A DNA stretch of 64,000 nt from Flavobacterium inviolabile (GTDB lineage Bacteria; Bacteroidota; Bacteroidia; Flavobacteriales; Flavobacteriaceae): assembly GCF_013389455.1 (NCBI RefSeq), contig NZ_CP058278.1, forward strand, positions 1,364,001-1,428,000, read 5' to 3'. Made by a program: the position numbers and the translations under genes. Shown in pieces: positions 1-9,402 of the stretch (position 1 is its first letter; each line of letters opens with the position of its first letter). A model generated the notes under the pieces. It saw only the letters and a program-made list of their open reading frames with translations, ran no database searches and was not told the DNA's origin.

Positions 1-757
1 GGATGTTAAAAACGGTGCCGTCTTCAAAAAGCAGGTATTGTCCTTTAATACCTGCTAATTTTCCGTTAAAAACAGGTGTTTTGTCAAGGCTTAAGCTGTT
101 TACTTTTTTCGGGTATTGTAAAACGGGATATTCCAGATGGTACATTTTTTCGGGTGTTGTATGGAAATACTCTTTTACTTCATCGGGTAAAAGCGGTTCC
201 AGTTTGTTGCGTTCGGAAATAATATCCATGGCTGGAATTTCATTCTGAAGCATTTTCCGCCAGTTTGTTTTGTCCGAATAATGATCCTTTAAAGCAACTT
301 CGGTAATTCCGGCCAGGTAACGGTTCGGTACTTCTACTATCGGAACAGCCTCAATGGCGCCCTGATCGATCCAGCGGGTCGGAACCTGTGTTTTTCGGGT
401 TACGCCCACTTTTACTTCACTTGAAAGTGCCAGGTAAACGATGTGCGGCTGCAACTGTACTCTTTTTTCATATTCCAGGTCGCGGTCTTCAATGTCCAGA
501 TGTGCGGTGCTTAGCTCCGGTTTCATGATCCAGTCTCCGGCTGAGGCACTCGACATAAAGCAGTCGTAGCAAAAACCCTGTCTGAAAATCTTTTTTTTCT
601 TACCGCAATTCAAACATTGGTATCCCTGGAAGGAAATCTCCATTTCTTTATTGAGTAATTGGTTGACATTCAAAAAGCTATTTTCGAAAACAAGATAATA
701 TTGGATCGGGTTTCCTATTTCCGTTTGCATTTTTGTAAGTACGCCTTCGTATTGCAT
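1..757 (-). CDS. DUF2797 family protein (3' end outside window)
   Basis: Reading leftwards from an ATG at 757, an open frame runs without a stop to the window edge, so the C-terminus is missing. The start MQYEGVLTKM is followed by two cysteine pairs at about residues 48/51 (CLNCG) and 63/66 (CYDC), which look like a zinc ribbon. About 250 residues are present. The pattern, including VTRKTQVPTRWIDQGA in the middle, matches the DUF2797 family of Bacteroidota, whose biochemical function I do not know. It is transcribed divergently from the GH3 gene. Family assignment is from recognition of the sequence; function is not inferred. Confidence 0.8.
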   Translation of the reverse strand, partial: MQYEGVLTKMQTEIGNPIQYYLVFENSFLNVNQLLNKEMEISFQGYQCLNCGKKKKIFRQGFCYDCFMSSASAGDWIMKPELSTAHLDIEDRDLEYEKRVQLQPHIVYLALSSEVKVGVTRKTQVPTRWIDQGAIEAVPIVEVPNRYLAGITEVALKDHYSDKTNWRKMLQNEIPAMDIISERNKLEPLLPDEVKEYFHTTPEKMYHLEYPVLQYPKKVNSLSLDKTPVFNGKLAGIKGQYLLFEDGTVFNI

Positions 758-823
758 TTTGTAAATTCAGATTTAAGAGTTAGGATTTGCAGATTAACAG
801 CGTCGTTACTGCGGTTTTTTTAT

Positions 824-831
824 TATTTTTG
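824..831 (+). promoter_or_regulatory. Putative -7 box of the GH3 gene
   Basis: TATTTTTG fits the Bacteroidota -7 consensus TAnnTTTG and lies 73 bases before the GH3 start codon. No clear TTG is seen at the -33 spacing, so support is partial. Confidence 0.35.
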
Positions 832-904
832 GTAATGTTGTAAAAGTACAAACTTTGATTTGAATTATCCCAAAAACAAATCTTCTTAACCGGAATCTAG
901 TATT

Positions 905-2431
905 ATGGCATTAACAATAATTAACTCAATTGCTTCTTGGATATTAAAAAAGAGAATTCACCAGATGGAATTGTTTCTTAAATACCCGAATGAAGTACAG
1001 GAGGAATTGCTTTTTAGTTTGCTGAGAACAGCAGAAAATACAATTATTGGCCAGAAATATGAGTTTGGAACAATTAAGAGTTACAAGACCTTTTCGGAGC
1101 GTATTCCGGTATCGACTTATGAAGAGCTCGAACCGCTGATCGAAAGAACCCGGAAAGGGGAGCAGAACGTTTTCTGGAACACGCCTATCAAATGGTTTGC
1201 AAAATCCAGTGGTACGACCAATGCTAAAAGCAAATTTATTCCGGTGAGTAACGAAGCGTTGGAAGACTGCCATTATAAAGCCAGTAAGGACTTGCTGTGC
1301 CTGTATCTGAATAACAATGAAAACTCACAGCTGTTTACGGGTAAAAGCCTGCGATTGGGCGGCAGTAAGCAGTTGTATGAAGATAACAATACTTTTTTCG
1401 GCGATCTTTCGGCGATCCTGATTGATAATATGCCTTTTTGGGCAGAATTCAGCAGTACGCCAAGTAATAAGGTTTCCCTGATGAGTGAATGGGAGTCCAA
1501 AATACAGGCGATCATTCACGAAACGGTTCTGGAAAATGTAACCAGTTTTGCCGGTGTTCCGTCATGGATGCTGGTGCTGCTGAACCGCGTATTGGAAGAA
1601 ACCGGAAAAACCGATCTGTTTGAACTGTGGCCTAATGTTGAGGTTTACTTTCACGGAGGAGTGAGCTTTGAACCGTACCGGGAACAGTACAAGCGGATCC
1701 TGCCGAAAGCGGATTTTAAATATTATGAGATCTATAATGCTTCCGAAGGATTTTTTGCCATCCAGGATCTGAACAATTCCGATGATTTACTGCTGATGCT
1801 TGATTACGGGATTTTCTATGAATTTATCCCGATGGATACTTTTGGAACCTTACAGCAGCGAACCATCCGGTTATCGGAAGTGCAGCTGAATAAGAACTAT
1901 GCGGTAGTGATTACGACCAATTCCGGTTTGTGGCGCTATTTAATAGGGGATACGGTTCGTTTTACTTCGCTGAATCCTTATCGTATTAAAGTTACCGGAA
2001 GAACCAAGCATCATATCAATGTATTTGGTGAGGAATTGATGGTGGAAAACACAGACAGGGCAATCGCCAGGGCGTGTCATGAAACCGGCTCGGAAGTGAT
2101 TGATTATACGGTAGCGCCTATTTTTATGAAAGGACGCGAAAAAGGAGCGCATGAATGGATGATCGAGTTCCGGAAAAAACCGGAAAATATTGAGCTGTTT
2201 CGTAAAAACCTGGATGAAGCGCTGCAAAGCCTGAATTCCGATTATGAAGCGAAACGGTATAATAATATGACACTGAATCCGTTAGTGTTGAATGTGGCGC
2301 GAACGAATCTTTTTTATGATTGGTTGAAAGAGCAGGATAAACTGGGAGGACAGCACAAAATACCAAGGTTGTCCAATAGCCGGGAATATTTAGACAGACT
2401 GAAAGCATTGCAATATATCCAAATAGAATGA
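905..2431 (+). CDS. GH3 auxin-responsive promoter family protein
   Basis: 508 residues with the GH3 acyl-adenylate/thioester-forming fold. The nucleotide-binding motif is KSSGTTNAKSK at about residues 100-110; YNASEGFFAIQ and LWRYLIGDTVRF further on are the other conserved blocks. Plant GH3 enzymes conjugate amino acids to carboxylic acid hormones via an adenylate; bacterial substrates are unknown, so only an ATP-dependent acyl-amido synthetase type reaction is suggested. Length is normal for bacterial members. A 49-residue lipoprotein gene follows after 4 bases and is probably cotranscribed. Confidence 0.85.
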   Translation: MALTIINSIASWILKKRIHQMELFLKYPNEVQEELLFSLLRTAENTIIGQKYEFGTIKSYKTFSERIPVSTYEELEPLIERTRKGEQNVFWNTPIKWFAKSSGTTNAKSKFIPVSNEALEDCHYKASKDLLCLYLNNNENSQLFTGKSLRLGGSKQLYEDNNTFFGDLSAILIDNMPFWAEFSSTPSNKVSLMSEWESKIQAIIHETVLENVTSFAGVPSWMLVLLNRVLEETGKTDLFELWPNVEVYFHGGVSFEPYREQYKRILPKADFKYYEIYNASEGFFAIQDLNNSDDLLLMLDYGIFYEFIPMDTFGTLQQRTIRLSEVQLNKNYAVVITTNSGLWRYLIGDTVRFTSLNPYRIKVTGRTKHHINVFGEELMVENTDRAIARACHETGSEVIDYTVAPIFMKGREKGAHEWMIEFRKKPENIELFRKNLDEALQSLNSDYEAKRYNNMTLNPLVLNVARTNLFYDWLKEQDKLGGQHKIPRLSNSREYLDRLKALQYIQIE

Positions 2432-2435
2432 TAAT

Positions 2436-2585
2436 ATGAAAAAAGTGATAGGTTTCCTTGTGCTGGGGGCAGTTCTTGCCTCCTGCGGTCCCAAACGGAT
2501 GGGGTGCGGACCAAGAAGATGTGAAGTAAAAACAATCGGGCATCCATCGGATAAAGTAATACAGAAAGCTACCGAAAGGGCATAA
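2436..2585 (+). CDS. Small lipoprotein, 49 aa
   Basis: A short ORF starting 5 bases after the GH3 stop codon. It begins MKKVIGFLVLGAVLASCGPK: a lysine-rich start, a hydrophobic stretch and the lipobox LASC with Cys at residue 17, followed by a short mature part with two more cysteines (MGCGPRRCEV). This is a typical Bacteroidota outer-membrane or periplasmic lipoprotein signal. It is followed directly by a terminator. Function unknown. The good signal peptide, tight spacing and stop before the terminator argue that it is real. Confidence 0.7.
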   Translation: MKKVIGFLVLGAVLASCGPKRMGCGPRRCEVKTIGHPSDKVIQKATERA

Positions 2586-2614
2586 AAAAACCTCGCTATT
2601 GCGAGGTTTTAAAA
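2586..2614. terminator. Bidirectional terminator
   Basis: Stem cctcgc-tatt-gcgagg flanked by an A run on the left and TTTT on the right. It sits between the end of the + strand lipoprotein gene and the end of the - strand lipoprotein gene and can serve both. Confidence 0.8.
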
Positions 2615-2631
2615 TTCTTAGAAAGTTCTAA

Positions 2632-2880
2632 TTATTTTTTTGCAGCGTCAGCAGCAGGAGCAGCAGCGTCAGTAGCTGGAGCAGCAGCAGCGTCAGTAGC
2701 TGGAGCAGCTTCAGTAGTAGCAGCAGCAGAATCAACAGTAGTAGCAGCAGCTTCTACAGCCTCTTCAGCAGGAGCAGCAACTTCTTCAGTTACAGGCTCT
2801 TCAGTTTTAGTTTCTTTACAAGAAACGAAAGAAACACTCATCATAGCTACTAATGCTAAGCTTAAAACAACTTTTTTCAT
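2632..2880 (-). CDS. Alanine-rich small lipoprotein, 82 aa
   Basis: An 82-residue protein with a lipoprotein signal: MKKVVLSLALVAMMSVSFVSC, with lipobox FVSC and Cys at residue 21. The mature part is low complexity, nearly all Ala, Thr, Glu, Asp and Pro (repeats of the type APATDAAA), so it is probably disordered. Similar Ala/Glu-rich short lipoproteins are common in Flavobacterium. No enzymatic domain is present and function is unknown. A -7 box lies 37 bases upstream. The repetitive coding sequence (gcagcagcag tracts) is prone to length change. Confidence 0.7.
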   Translation of the reverse strand: MKKVVLSLALVAMMSVSFVSCKETKTEEPVTEEVAAPAEEAVEAAATTVDSAAATTEAAPATDAAAAPATDAAAPAADAAKK

Positions 2881-2916
2881 CTTACTAAATTATAAAGGTT
2901 AATTATTAATTCGGAG

Positions 2917-2924
2917 CAAAGATA
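2917..2924 (-). promoter_or_regulatory. Putative -7 box of the Ala-rich lipoprotein gene
   Basis: On the minus strand this is TATCTTTG, a full match to TAnnTTTG, 37 bases from the start codon. The -33 element is not clear. Confidence 0.45.
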
Positions 2925-2989
2925 TAAAATTTTTAATACGTAATAATATTTCGTAAAATATTTTTTCGCTCCGGTTTACTTTTTTTTTG

Positions 2990-3058
2990 AAAAATCAGAT
3001 AATTATGGTCAAAAACGCCCGATTTCAAAGGGTTTAAGCGTGTAACTATCTGATTTTT
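2990..3058 (-). terminator. Long-loop inverted repeat after the S46 peptidase gene
   Basis: Perfect 12-base inverted repeat (aaaaatcagata at 2990-3001 and tatctgattttt at 3047-3058) with a 45-base loop, 29 bases beyond the stop codon of the S46 peptidase gene. On the minus strand it ends in a T run, so a terminator is plausible, but the long loop is unusual. Confidence 0.4.
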
Positions 3059-3086
3059 AATGTTTTGTTAAAGTGTTAAAAAACGA

Positions 3087-5228
3087 CTATTTTTTCTTGT
3101 TTTGTACCAGTTTCATCTCGTCAACAAGGTGTTTTGCGCCTGCATATTTGTCAATAATGAACAAAACATAGCGGATGTCCACCATAATGTTGCGGCAAAT
3201 CGCCGGATCGTAGTAAATATCACTCATCGTTCCTTCCCAAACACGGTCGAAATTCAGTCCGATTAAGTTACCTTCCGCATCCAGAGCAGGGCTTCCGGAA
3301 TTCCCTCCGGTAGTGTGGTTGGTTCCGATAAAGCAAACCGGCATTTTGCCTTTTTCGCCATATTGTCCGTAATCTTTATTGTTGTATAAAGTGATTAGTT
3401 TTTCCGGTACGTCAAACTCATAATCACCCGGTACATATTTTTCCATGACACCGTCCAGGAAAGTCATCGGTTCATACACTACCGCATCGCTTGGGTTGTA
3501 TCCTTTTACTTTACCATAGGTTACACGCAATGTGCTGTTTGCATCCGGGAAAAGACGATCGTTAGGGAATAATTCCAGTATCGCTTTCATATAGGTGCGT
3601 TGTAAAGCAATATTTTTCAGATTTAACTCGTCATATTTTGGTGCTACATTTTTGTTGTAGCTGTCTGCCATTGCTTTTACCGTTTGATAGCCTTTGTCCT
3701 GATTGATTTTTTCAATAACCGTTTTAGCATCACCGCTTAATAATTCTTTTAAACCGTTATAGCTGGTCAGTTTTGATTTTCCGTACACTTCTGCCGTCAG
3801 GTTTTTAGCATCAACCGTGCTGAAAGCTGCCGGTAAAAATTGTTTTGGCGACTTTGTGGAGTATAAGGTAATTAACTGTTCGAAAACTTTTTCATCAACA
3901 TTAGCATTGAAGTCTTTATACAGATCTTCAAAACCGGCGATAAGATTGTTTTTTCTGTCGTTAAAAGCTTGTTCTCCTTTAGCGGTATACACCTGCTCTA
4001 ACTGGTACAGACGGTGTCCGAAGCTTAGTAATTCAGTATTTTTTAGCACTACTTCTGTGAAATAATCCCTGCTCAGGGCATACGGAGCAATGTCGGCATA
4101 ATTCTTTTTAAAGTCAGCCAGTAAGTTTCCGTATTCGGCTTGTTTACCGGATTTGTTCACTTTGTTCTGGAAGTCTTTTTCAAATTTCTGTTTGATGGCA
4201 ACCGCATTGGATTTTTTTAAACCTTTGGTTTCTCCGATCCATTTTTTCCAGTAGTTGGCAATACTGGCATATTTGGAAGCATACTGGATTTTGATAGCAT
4301 TGTCTTTACGCATAAATCCGTCCTGTACTTTTAAAGCCGCATCACGAACTTCAATTTTTGCAGGATTCAAGTCGTTTACAATCTGCTCTACAGCATACGA
4401 TGGCAAATATTCCTGGGTTCTGCCCGGATATCCCATTACCATAGTAAAGTCGTTTTCCTTAACCCCTTTTATAGAAACCGGGAAGAAATGTTTTGGTGTA
4501 TACGGAACGTTGTCTTTGGAATATTCCGCCGGACGGTTGTTTTTGTCGGCATAGATCCGGAATAAAGAGAAATCTCCGGTGTGGCGCGGCCAAACCCAGT
4601 TGTCTGTATCCGAACCGAATTTTCCGATAGATGAAGGCGGTGCGCCAACCAAACGAACGTCTTTATAGGTTTCCGTTACAAAAAGGATGTATTGGTTTCC
4701 GTCATAGAAAGTTCTGATCTTGTTTTCCTGCCAGGATTCTTTTGGCAATGTTCTGCTTAGTATACCGATGTTTTCCTGGATTTTCTTTTGTTTGTCCAAT
4801 TCGTTAGGAAGTGCGGCAACACCTTCTAATACCTTATTGGTTATATCTTCTATTTTTACAATGAAGGTTACCACCAGGTCTTTGTTTGGTAATTCATCTT
4901 CCATTTTCATAGCCCAAAAGCCATTTGTAAGATAATCATGGTCGATTGTAGAGTGCGACTGGATTTCGCCATAACCGCAATGGTGGTTGGTTAAAAGTAA
5001 ACCTTTTGAGGAAATCACTTCGGAAGTACAGCCTCCGTTAAAATGCGGAACCGCATCTTTTAAACTGGATTTGTTTACATCGTAAATATCGGCAGCCGAT
5101 ATTTTCATCCCTAAGTTTTTCATCTCCTTTTCGTTCATTCCTTTTAGTAAGGAGGGAATCCACATTCCGCCTTGCTGGGCGTAAACGGGTAAAACGAACA
5201 ATACGACAAGTAGTCTTAAAAATTTCAT
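3087..5228 (-). CDS. S46 family dipeptidyl-peptidase (DPP11-like)
   Basis: 713 residues with an N-terminal signal peptide (MKFLRLLVVLFVLPVYAQ). The serine protease triad is visible: TNHHCGY around residues 80-86 (His) and GGNSGSPALD around 641-650 (Ser), with a DTDNWVWPRHTGDF block between them that is expected to carry the Asp. S46 peptidases are periplasmic exopeptidases that release dipeptides from peptide N-termini. After the Ser motif the sequence reads NFDRVWEG; an Arg after FD is the feature that in Porphyromonas DPP11 confers preference for Asp/Glu, whereas DPP7 has Gly there. The DPP11-like specificity is therefore an inference from one residue. Single gene with its own downstream inverted repeat. 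Confidence 0.9.
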   Translation of the reverse strand: MKFLRLLVVLFVLPVYAQQGGMWIPSLLKGMNEKEMKNLGMKISAADIYDVNKSSLKDAVPHFNGGCTSEVISSKGLLLTNHHCGYGEIQSHSTIDHDYLTNGFWAMKMEDELPNKDLVVTFIVKIEDITNKVLEGVAALPNELDKQKKIQENIGILSRTLPKESWQENKIRTFYDGNQYILFVTETYKDVRLVGAPPSSIGKFGSDTDNWVWPRHTGDFSLFRIYADKNNRPAEYSKDNVPYTPKHFFPVSIKGVKENDFTMVMGYPGRTQEYLPSYAVEQIVNDLNPAKIEVRDAALKVQDGFMRKDNAIKIQYASKYASIANYWKKWIGETKGLKKSNAVAIKQKFEKDFQNKVNKSGKQAEYGNLLADFKKNYADIAPYALSRDYFTEVVLKNTELLSFGHRLYQLEQVYTAKGEQAFNDRKNNLIAGFEDLYKDFNANVDEKVFEQLITLYSTKSPKQFLPAAFSTVDAKNLTAEVYGKSKLTSYNGLKELLSGDAKTVIEKINQDKGYQTVKAMADSYNKNVAPKYDELNLKNIALQRTYMKAILELFPNDRLFPDANSTLRVTYGKVKGYNPSDAVVYEPMTFLDGVMEKYVPGDYEFDVPEKLITLYNNKDYGQYGEKGKMPVCFIGTNHTTGGNSGSPALDAEGNLIGLNFDRVWEGTMSDIYYDPAICRNIMVDIRYVLFIIDKYAGAKHLVDEMKLVQNKKK

Positions 5229-5331
5229 CTGTTTGTTATTTATTTGTTTGTAATGAATCAGCCGGAACGCTGTAATGAGCTCTGGTTAAAAGCACATCAT
5301 AGGGTTACCGGTATTAATTGATTTTTGGTGT

Positions 5332-5781
5332 TTATGCTACAATATATTTCATCATTTTACGATGATGTACTGTAAAATTCTGGGCAAGATACAATTTTTG
5401 AGCATTTTCGTTATGGTTTTCCACTTCAAGGTAGATTACTTTTAACTTTAATTTAAGAGCTTCTGCTTTTATAAATTCGATTGCCTGTTTCCCGATTCCT
5501 TTTCCTCTTGCCTTTTCGGATAGGTATAGTTCATCCAGAAAAGCATACCGGCCTTTGTATTCAAAACTGAATATAAAAGTGATAATGGTATAGCCGATCA
5601 GTTCGTTATCGGAATAGATCAGCCAGGCTTTTCCCAGGTTGTCATTACTGATAAACTCTGTAAACAGCGCTTCAGAAGTTGCCGGGTCGATATGGTAATT
5701 ATCGATGGCATAAAAATCACGCATCAGGGTTACTGCTTCAGGAATGTCTGCTTTGGTTAACGGTTTAAAGATGGTGCTCAT
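5332..5781 (-). CDS. GNAT family N-acetyltransferase
   Basis: 149 residues covering one GNAT fold. The acetyl-CoA binding motif A is visible in the second half as LSEKARGKGIGKQAIEF, followed by YLEVENHNENAQKLYLAQNF, the usual beta5-alpha4 region. The substrate cannot be told from sequence. The start overlaps the end of waaA by 17 bases, so the two are probably cotranscribed; this does not by itself show a role in lipopolysaccharide synthesis. Confidence 0.85.
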   Translation of the reverse strand: MSTIFKPLTKADIPEAVTLMRDFYAIDNYHIDPATSEALFTEFISNDNLGKAWLIYSDNELIGYTIITFIFSFEYKGRYAFLDELYLSEKARGKGIGKQAIEFIKAEALKLKLKVIYLEVENHNENAQKLYLAQNFTVHHRKMMKYIVA

Positions 5782-7009
5782 GTATAATGTGGTTTAAAAT
5801 ACTATTGGTTGCGTTTTTATTCATCTGTACGAAAGTGCTGCAAATATGCCCTTTTTCATAACGAATGTCTACATTGCGGATCAGGTCGGTGAACGCTTCG
5901 TTCAGTTCCTGCTGACCGGAAATGGAAATACAGCCTTCCATGTTCACCAAAGCGGTGGCTTCGGCAAAATGGGAATAGTTGGGGCCAATTACAATGGGTA
6001 CGCCAAAAGTGGCCGGTTCCAGAATGTTGTGTACTCCGGGATTTCCAAAGCCGCCGCCAACGTAGGCAATGTCGGCATAACTGTAAATCCTGGTCAGTAT
6101 GCCTATGGTGTCGATAATAAAAACGTCATAACCGGAAAGGTCTTTTCCCTCTTTTTCAGAAAACAGTACCGTTTTTTTGGTAATGCTGTTTTGTAAGGAT
6201 AATATTTGTTCCGGTTTGATATTGTGTGGTGCGATGATGAATTTTACCGCATCGCTCGTGTTGTTGATATAATTAACCAGCAGGGTTTCGTCTTTTGGCC
6301 AGGAACTGCCAATCACAATTGCCGGACTGTCGTTTTTAAAGTTTTCGATAAAATCCAGGGTATTGTCGCGTTCCAGTATTGCAGCTACGCGGTCAAAACG
6401 GGTATCGCCGGAAACTTTTACGTTCGAAAAACCAATGCTTTGCAATAGTTGTTTGGATTTTTCATTCTGTACAAAAAAGTAGTTAAAGCTTTTCAGCGCA
6501 TTTCTGTAAAAAGAGCCGTACCATTTAAAGAACGATTGTTTTTCCCTGAAAATCCCCGATATCAGATAGGTCGGGATATTCTGCTTTTTCAGCTTGTTCA
6601 GGTAATTTGGCCAGTATTCGTATTTAATGAAAAAAGCCATATCGGGATGAACGGCTTTCAGGAAAGCTATAGCATTGCTTTTGGTGTCCAGAGGCAGGTA
6701 AACCGTGGCATCGGCAGTAGTATTGTTCTTTCGTACTTCGTAGCCGGATGGCGAAAAGAAAGTAACGACAATTTTATGACCGGGGAACTTTTCTTTTATT
6801 TTTTCCATTACCGGAAGTCCCTGTTCATATTCTCCCAGTGAAGCGGCATGAAACCAGATCGTTTTGTCAGATGGCTGTATTGCCGTTGCTAATGCCGGGA
6901 AAACAATTTTTCGGCCTTCCACAAAAAGTTTGATTTTCGGACTCAGTAAAGCAATGAATTTCAGGAGGAAACCAACGAATCGAACTAATAAATCGTAGAG
7001 AAAAAACAT
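5765..7009 (-). CDS. waaA: 3-deoxy-D-manno-octulosonic acid (Kdo) transferase
   Basis: 414 residues. The N-terminus is hydrophobic (membrane anchor), followed by the WaaA/KdtA N-terminal domain with WFHAASLGEYEQGLPV at about 53-68, whose Glu corresponds to the catalytic residue of the family. The C-terminal GT-B half carries YVGGGFGNPGVHNILEPA and GVPIVIGPNYSHFAEA, the CMP-Kdo binding region. The enzyme adds Kdo to lipid A precursor on the cytoplasmic face of the inner membrane. Length is typical for the family. Transcribed with the GNAT gene. Confidence 0.92.
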   Translation of the reverse strand: MFFLYDLLVRFVGFLLKFIALLSPKIKLFVEGRKIVFPALATAIQPSDKTIWFHAASLGEYEQGLPVMEKIKEKFPGHKIVVTFFSPSGYEVRKNNTTADATVYLPLDTKSNAIAFLKAVHPDMAFFIKYEYWPNYLNKLKKQNIPTYLISGIFREKQSFFKWYGSFYRNALKSFNYFFVQNEKSKQLLQSIGFSNVKVSGDTRFDRVAAILERDNTLDFIENFKNDSPAIVIGSSWPKDETLLVNYINNTSDAVKFIIAPHNIKPEQILSLQNSITKKTVLFSEKEGKDLSGYDVFIIDTIGILTRIYSYADIAYVGGGFGNPGVHNILEPATFGVPIVIGPNYSHFAEATALVNMEGCISISGQQELNEAFTDLIRNVDIRYEKGHICSTFVQMNKNATNSILNHIIHEHHL

Positions 7010-7056
7010 AAGCGAAAATTTGTGTCGCTAAATTACGGTTCTTTACGTTAATTTGA

Positions 7057-7087
7057 TTGGTGTAAACTCATTAAATGACTATTTTTG
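7057..7087 (+). promoter_or_regulatory. Promoter of the DegT aminotransferase-galE pair
   Basis: TTG at 7057-7059, a 20-base spacer, and TATTTTTG at 7080-7087, a full match to the Bacteroidota consensus. Transcription would start about 90 bases before the aminotransferase start codon. Confidence 0.6.
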
Positions 7088-7186
7088 CTTGTTTTAAAAA
7101 CTTTTTTTCAGATGAAACAGGTCTTGTAATGGCGTTTTTTCATTACAGTCTGAAAGCATGTGACAATAAAAACAATACGTAAACAG

Positions 7187-8317
7187 ATGAAAAAAATACA
7201 AATGGTTGACCTGAAAGGTCAATATGAAGCGATAAAAGAAACTGTAAATCAATCCATCCAGGAAGTTCTGGATACCACAACTTTTATAAACGGTCCGCAG
7301 GTACACCAATTCCAGAAAGCATTAGAAGATTATTTAGAAGTGAAGCACGTTATTCCATGTGCTAACGGAACCGATGCGTTGCAGATTGCCATGATGGGGC
7401 TGGACCTGAAACCGGGTGATGAGGTAATTACCGCCGATTTTACTTTTGCCGCAACCGTGGAAGTGATTGCATTATTGCAGTTAACACCGGTTTTGGTAGA
7501 TGTGGAAGTGGATACTTTTAATATTTCGGTAGACGCAATTAAAAAAGCGATTACGCCAAAAACAAAAGCGATTGTTCCGGTTCACATGTTCGGACAGGCG
7601 GCCAATATGGAAGCAATTATGGCTTTGGCAGAAGAACACAACCTGTATGTAATTGAAGATAATGCACAGGCAATCGGAGCCGATTATAAATATGCCGACG
7701 GAACAAAAAAGAAAGTGGGAACAATCGGGCATGTAGCCTCTACTTCTTTCTTCCCGTCAAAAAATTTAGGCTGCTATGGCGATGGCGGTGCTATTTTTAC
7801 CAATGATGATGAACTGGCTTATAAATTGCGCGGTATTGTAAACCACGGAATGTACGTGCGTTACCATCATGATGTAGTGGGGGTTAACTCCCGCCTGGAC
7901 AGTGTTCAGGCAGCGGTTTTAAATGCAAAACTGCCCAAACTGGATGCCTATAACGAGGCGCGCCAGCTGGCGGCTAAAAAATATGATGCGGCTTTAGCCA
8001 ATCATCCGAATATTATTACTCCTTTTGTAAAAGGTGAAGACGGAAGTCATGTATTTCATCAATATACCCTGCGCATCCTTAATACCGACAGAAATGCTTT
8101 AATGCAGCATTTACTGGATAAAGGTATTCCTTGTGCCATTTACTACCCGATTCCGTTACACAGCCAGAAAGCTTATACCGATTCCCGTTATAAGGAAGAA
8201 GCATTCCCGGTAACCAATGAATTGGTTAATGAAGTAATTTCCTTGCCGATGCATACAGAATTAGACGATGAGCAAATTAAATTCATAACCGACAGTATTC
8301 TGGAATTCTTAGGATAG
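7187..8317 (+). CDS. DegT/DnrJ/EryC1/StrS family sugar aminotransferase
   Basis: 376 residues from MKKIQMVDLKGQY; the open frame extends 27 bases further upstream but the downstream ATG matches the family start. It is a PLP-dependent fold-type I enzyme; the Schiff-base lysine is in STSFFPSKNLGCYGDGGA (about K192), and IEDNAQAIGA is the cofactor Asp region. Relatives transaminate keto-sugars bound to nucleotides for O-antigen, capsule or protein glycan synthesis. galE follows 36 bases later, which fits surface polysaccharide precursor synthesis. The exact sugar is unknown. Confidence 0.88.
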   Translation: MKKIQMVDLKGQYEAIKETVNQSIQEVLDTTTFINGPQVHQFQKALEDYLEVKHVIPCANGTDALQIAMMGLDLKPGDEVITADFTFAATVEVIALLQLTPVLVDVEVDTFNISVDAIKKAITPKTKAIVPVHMFGQAANMEAIMALAEEHNLYVIEDNAQAIGADYKYADGTKKKVGTIGHVASTSFFPSKNLGCYGDGGAIFTNDDELAYKLRGIVNHGMYVRYHHDVVGVNSRLDSVQAAVLNAKLPKLDAYNEARQLAAKKYDAALANHPNIITPFVKGEDGSHVFHQYTLRILNTDRNALMQHLLDKGIPCAIYYPIPLHSQKAYTDSRYKEEAFPVTNELVNEVISLPMHTELDDEQIKFITDSILEFLG

Positions 8318-8353
8318 TATTCGTTAAAATCTGGTTTAATACTAAAAAAATAA

Positions 8354-9373
8354 ATGAGAATAGTTGTAACAGGAGGTTTAGGTTTTATAGGTTCACATAC
8401 CGTAGTAGAATTATACAATCAGGGTTTTGAAGTGGTTATCATCGATAATCTGTCCAATTCGTCAATTGATGTTTTGGAAGGTATTGAAAAGATCACCGGG
8501 GAAAAACCGGTATTCGTACAGCTTGATTTGCGCGATAAAACAAGTGTAGCCGGGTTTTTCAAACAGTATACCGATGTTGCCGGAGTGATTCATTTTGCCG
8601 CTTCAAAAGCAGTGGGCGAAAGTGTCGAAAATCCGTTACTCTATTATGAAAACAATATTGGCGCGCTGGTTTATTTGCTGCAGGAATTGCAGCAAAAAGA
8701 TCAGTCGTGTTTTATTTTCAGTTCTTCCTGTACGGTTTACGGACAGGCGGAAAAAATGCCGATTACCGAAAGTGCTTCAGTACAGCCGGCCATGTCGCCT
8801 TATGGCAACACCAAACGAATAGGAGAGGAGATCATCCGCGATGTGGCAAAAGTGTCCGGGATAAAGGCTGTTTTGCTGCGATATTTTAATCCTATCGGGG
8901 CACATGCCACGGCAGAAATAGGCGAATTGCCGGTTGGTGTTCCTCAAAACCTGGTGCCATTCATTACCCAGACGGCAATAGGTTTGCGAAATGAATTGTC
9001 GGTTTACGGCGATGATTATCCAACAGCCGACGGTACCTGTGTTCGCGATTATATCCATGTAGTGGATCTGGCAAAAGCACATGTTGTGGCGATGAAGCGC
9101 CTGCTGGAAAATAAAAACCTGGAAAAAGTGGAAACCTTCAATGTGGGAACCGGAACCGGAAGCTCTGTTCTGGAAGTGATCCAGGCTTTTGAAAAAGTAA
9201 GCGGAAAACCACTACCCTATAAATTTGTAGGCAGGAGAGAAGGAGATATTGTAGAAGCCTATGCCAATACAGACAGAGCCAATGCGGTTTTAGGCTGGAA
9301 AGCCGAAGCAACGCTGGAAGAAGCTCTGGGTTCTGCCTGGAAATGGGAACAGAAAATAAGAAATAAGTCATAA
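8354..9373 (+). CDS. galE: UDP-glucose 4-epimerase
   Basis: 339 residues, extended short-chain dehydrogenase fold. The NAD-binding GGLGFIGSH is at residues 7-15, the catalytic Ser in IFSSSCTVYG (about 121-130) and the YxxxK pair is Y150-K154 (YGNTK). The C-terminal region with FNVGTGTGSSVLEVI and GRREGDI matches GalE. It interconverts UDP-glucose and UDP-galactose in the cytoplasm. Second gene of the pair with the DegT aminotransferase, ending in a terminator. Confidence 0.93.
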   Translation: MRIVVTGGLGFIGSHTVVELYNQGFEVVIIDNLSNSSIDVLEGIEKITGEKPVFVQLDLRDKTSVAGFFKQYTDVAGVIHFAASKAVGESVENPLLYYENNIGALVYLLQELQQKDQSCFIFSSSCTVYGQAEKMPITESASVQPAMSPYGNTKRIGEEIIRDVAKVSGIKAVLLRYFNPIGAHATAEIGELPVGVPQNLVPFITQTAIGLRNELSVYGDDYPTADGTCVRDYIHVVDLAKAHVVAMKRLLENKNLEKVETFNVGTGTGSSVLEVIQAFEKVSGKPLPYKFVGRREGDIVEAYANTDRANAVLGWKAEATLEEALGSAWKWEQKIRNKS

Positions 9374-9402
9374 AAAAAGCCCGGTTTAACCGGGCTTTTT
9401 TA
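9374..9402. terminator. Bidirectional terminator between galE and accD
   Basis: aagcccggtt-t-aaccgggctt with an A run on the left and T run on the right, filling the 29-base gap between two convergent genes. Confidence 0.88.

Noticed and set aside
2632..2760. Simple-sequence gca/gcagca tracts as a repeat array
   Set aside because: They are the codons of an alanine-rich low-complexity lipoprotein, with no regular repeat unit like a CRISPR or tandem repeat array.
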